Positions 20,101 through 20,573 of a stretch of DNA of 20,573 nt are shown here, one piece after another. The notes below the pieces were generated by a model. That model was given only the letters and a program-made list of their open reading frames with translations. It was not told the DNA's origin and ran no database searches. Position numbers and translations under genes: made by a program. This DNA comes from PWPS01 sp964573145 (GTDB taxonomy: Bacteria > Patescibacteriota > Minisyncoccia > Minisyncoccales > PWPS01), in assembly GCA_964573145.1 (NCBI GenBank), contig CAZNIM010000014.1, forward strand, positions 1 through 20,573. Reading direction: 5' to 3'. Within the stretch, counting starts at the first letter, position 1, and every line of letters begins with the position of its first letter.

Positions 20101-20573
20101 GAAGGGGGTGAAACTTTTTGCTGGTTCACCGAACCTATTACGGAAATAATCCCGGGCGGAGACTGGACTTTGGAAGCTTGGGTTAGAAAAAATAACAGTG
20201 GAGGAGGAAATCCGTTAGCCGGATTGGAGGCTCATATCGTTGATTCCGACGGACAATCAAACCCTCAACTGATTATGAGTGAAACGGCCGGAGGTCTTAC
20301 CGACGAGTTTCAAAAATTTACCCTCACCGAAACCGACCTTCCGGAATATGAACTGAATGATCAGAAAATAAGAGTCACTTTTATCGGTGACGATGCCGGA
20401 GGAGGGCCCAATAATAGGCATACTATACTTGGATTCAACGCCGAGGACGGAAACACCGGAGACAGTAAACTTTTCTTTCCGGAAGATATGCTTTCAGTCT
20501 CAGTAGAAACGGAACCGGCAACGGCGATCGAGTCGAATCAAGCCACTCTCCAAGGAGACCTTACCGACCTGGG
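17113..20573 (+). CDS. giant modular BspA-repeat surface protein (3' end outside window)
   Basis: The frame stays open from the ATG at 17113 (an in-frame TAG directly precedes it) to the last base, at least 1153 residues. A signal peptide is likely: basic MKNR, a hydrophobic core to about residue 25, and a VSA-QG cleavage site near residue 35. Domains in order: PKD-like (about 51-112, VDWGDGN and HTYDSHGEYTISV); BspA/DUF285 repeats (142-243); the usual BspA end block with STANYDALL and GWMITDGG; FN3-like (317-413, TTYYFRAVAE); second PKD-like (417-481); eight BspA repeats (539-740); FN3-like (860-956); a beta-sandwich perhaps carbohydrate-binding (960-1126); and the start of a third FN3-like unit. 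Such proteins are secreted and usually act in adhesion. The anchor would be in the missing C-terminus. Confidence 0.88.
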   Translation, partial: MKNRIFFSRVLLAVFIGLFIWVGFLSRPFLMEVSAQGTTFDWVIDTNQNPGDLTYAFQADNPDGLEVDWGDGNSTTINNSGSTNVEISHTYDSHGEYTISVSGQATRVTTGGRFDHSSLVFTSFGEAVTDVLTDPFEAIDGITSMSGMFRNVSAETFTADINSWDTSQVTNMVLTFSNASEFNQNISSWDTSSVTTMWHMFRDASDFNQPIGNWDTSSVTTMLGMFYGASSFDQDIGSWDVESVTNFTDFLQSVQLSTANYDALLTSWSSQSVNSSLYFHGGNSTYCADGPRNILKTINGWMITDGGEDSGCEISSPKVLTLSAFSLEESSIKMFAELLSLGWTDNVEVWFEYSENSDLSGSSTVGVDTLAETGSFSHSQSGLDPETTYYFRAVAENTEGTDYGDILDFQVNADLPSWTFQIETTEDNQTFGFEVENADILVDWEDEQDDRITGSRLVQHEYATAGTYDITLTGTATRVFFCGGTSSLSCLEETTPELLKDILSPIPAGFGLTSSEKMFINTNVESFSATDFFDEASSNITTMHYMFRNASSFNQPIGNWDTSQVTSMSYMFYGASAFNQPIGNWNTSAVTDMSYMFGTVSSSAFNQDISGWDTSAVTDMRVMFYNASAFNQPIGNWDTSQVTSMRFMFSGASDFNQDISNWDTSSVENMREMFRNASDFNQPIGSWDTSSVTSMWSMFRDSNFNQDIGNWDTSSVEDMGAMFFNASSFNQDISKWCVSNINSKPSDFDSWSAFRNNDSLQPDWGNCSYPHVEFQEINQLGDITIGIYDDSARNNELAEITTNIRGRGQIYLDDDATTYYYSANRSGYYEAEDDFAIGTCSPSNDCREQFHTENFELLGLPLSVQTNPATSIDSNQATLQGELFSMGDYDSAAASFEWGTDSELADPNVTNPDTLTEPGTFNTTITGLIEGETYYFRAVAEAGEETVYGETFNFLAIEGIKSPQYLRDTDSETSPCSDGDRELSETDGSSLSEVAGEGGETFCWFTEPITEIIPGGDWTLEAWVRKNNSGGGNPLAGLEAHIVDSDGQSNPQLIMSETAGGLTDEFQKFTLTETDLPEYELNDQKIRVTFIGDDAGGGPNNRHTILGFNAEDGNTGDSKLFFPEDMLSVSVETEPATAIESNQATLQGDLTDL
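17536..17841 (+). repeat. BspA-type repeat array 1, four units
   Basis: Four in-frame units of about 25 residues (75 nt) with the pattern VT-M--MF--AS-FNQ-I--WDTSS. The first is degenerate, with an insertion (MSGMFRNVSAETFTADINSWDTSQ in two parts: MSGMFRNVSAETF, TADINSWDTSQ). The last ends in WDVES and leads into the terminal block. Confidence 0.9.
18727..19332 (+). repeat. BspA-type repeat array 2, eight units
   Basis: Eight units of 24-27 residues with the same pattern. Unit 3 has a two-residue insertion (GTVSSSAFNQ) and unit 7 lacks one residue (RDSNFNQ). Units 1 and 4 share a 50-nt identical stretch (18769-18818 and 19000-19049). Unit 8 ends in WCVSN and a closing segment with a conserved-looking WGNC. 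Confidence 0.92.

Noticed and set aside
1..20573. UGA recoded to glycine or tryptophan
   Set aside because: Several genes end in TGA at the correct family length, and RF2 with an SPF motif is encoded.

Overview
The window looks like a piece of a moderately AT-rich bacterial chromosome, most plausibly from the Candidate Phyla Radiation (Patescibacteria). This is inferred from gene style, not from a marker tree. The clues are tightly packed operons with 4-nt ATGA overlaps, few strong Shine-Dalgarno sites, many single-pass membrane proteins with Glu-rich linkers, small or trimmed versions of housekeeping proteins, a VirD4/TraG-like ATPase with a CxxC-CxxC zinc ribbon, tRNAs without encoded CCA, and a giant BspA-repeat surface protein. 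UGA is a normal stop here (pgk, DHH, lepA and ftsX all end in TGA, and an RF2 gene is present), which argues against the UGA-recoding Gracilibacteria/SR1 lineages.

Layout. 1-3917: an operon of a truncated VirD4/TraG-like ATPase, pgk, a RecJ-like DHH phosphoesterase and an RNase HI, closed by a hairpin that overlaps the consensus promoter of the next gene. 3935-5172: a GreA-like protein facing a membrane-anchored protein with a poly-Glu linker, with a shared bidirectional terminator between them. 5188-7496: a RimP-like N-terminal domain, two tandem secreted or anchored DUF1460-like hydrolase paralogues, a Cys-rich DUF6485-like protein and a tRNA-binding-domain protein. 7500-8040: a 37-aa ORF on the minus strand whose consensus promoter is back to back with that of rnpB (RNase P RNA). 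8049-11847: murJ, lepA and a DivIC/FtsB-like gene. 11861-14803: tRNA-Thr(CGT), prfB with a programmed +1 frameshift, ftsE, ftsX, tRNA-Gln(CTG) and a terminator. 14804-15034: a non-coding stretch with a copy of the tRNA-Gln 3' end inside a nested hairpin. 15035-17069: a cluster of small membrane-anchored acidic proteins, a 40-aa desulforedoxin-like protein and a DUF975-like membrane protein. 17113-end: the start of a very large modular surface protein (PKD, BspA repeats, FN3), open to the window edge.

How the genes fit together. MurJ (lipid II flippase), DivIC and FtsEX belong to wall synthesis and division, and the DUF1460-like pair may act on peptidoglycan. LepA, RF2, RNase P, the tRNAs, the RimP-like and GreA-like proteins form an expression set. 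The right third is cell-surface material.

The strongest anomalies are: (1) a 245-bp stretch of perfect DNA identity between the two DUF1460-like paralogues, starting at the base after the catalytic-Cys codon, which is Ser in the first copy and Cys in the second; (2) a small ORF with textbook expression signals next to rnpB; (3) a tRNA-Gln 3'-end duplication in a nested hairpin; (4) a tRNA-Thr/prfB junction that would give a near-leaderless mRNA after tRNA processing; (5) mosaic codon use in the giant surface protein.
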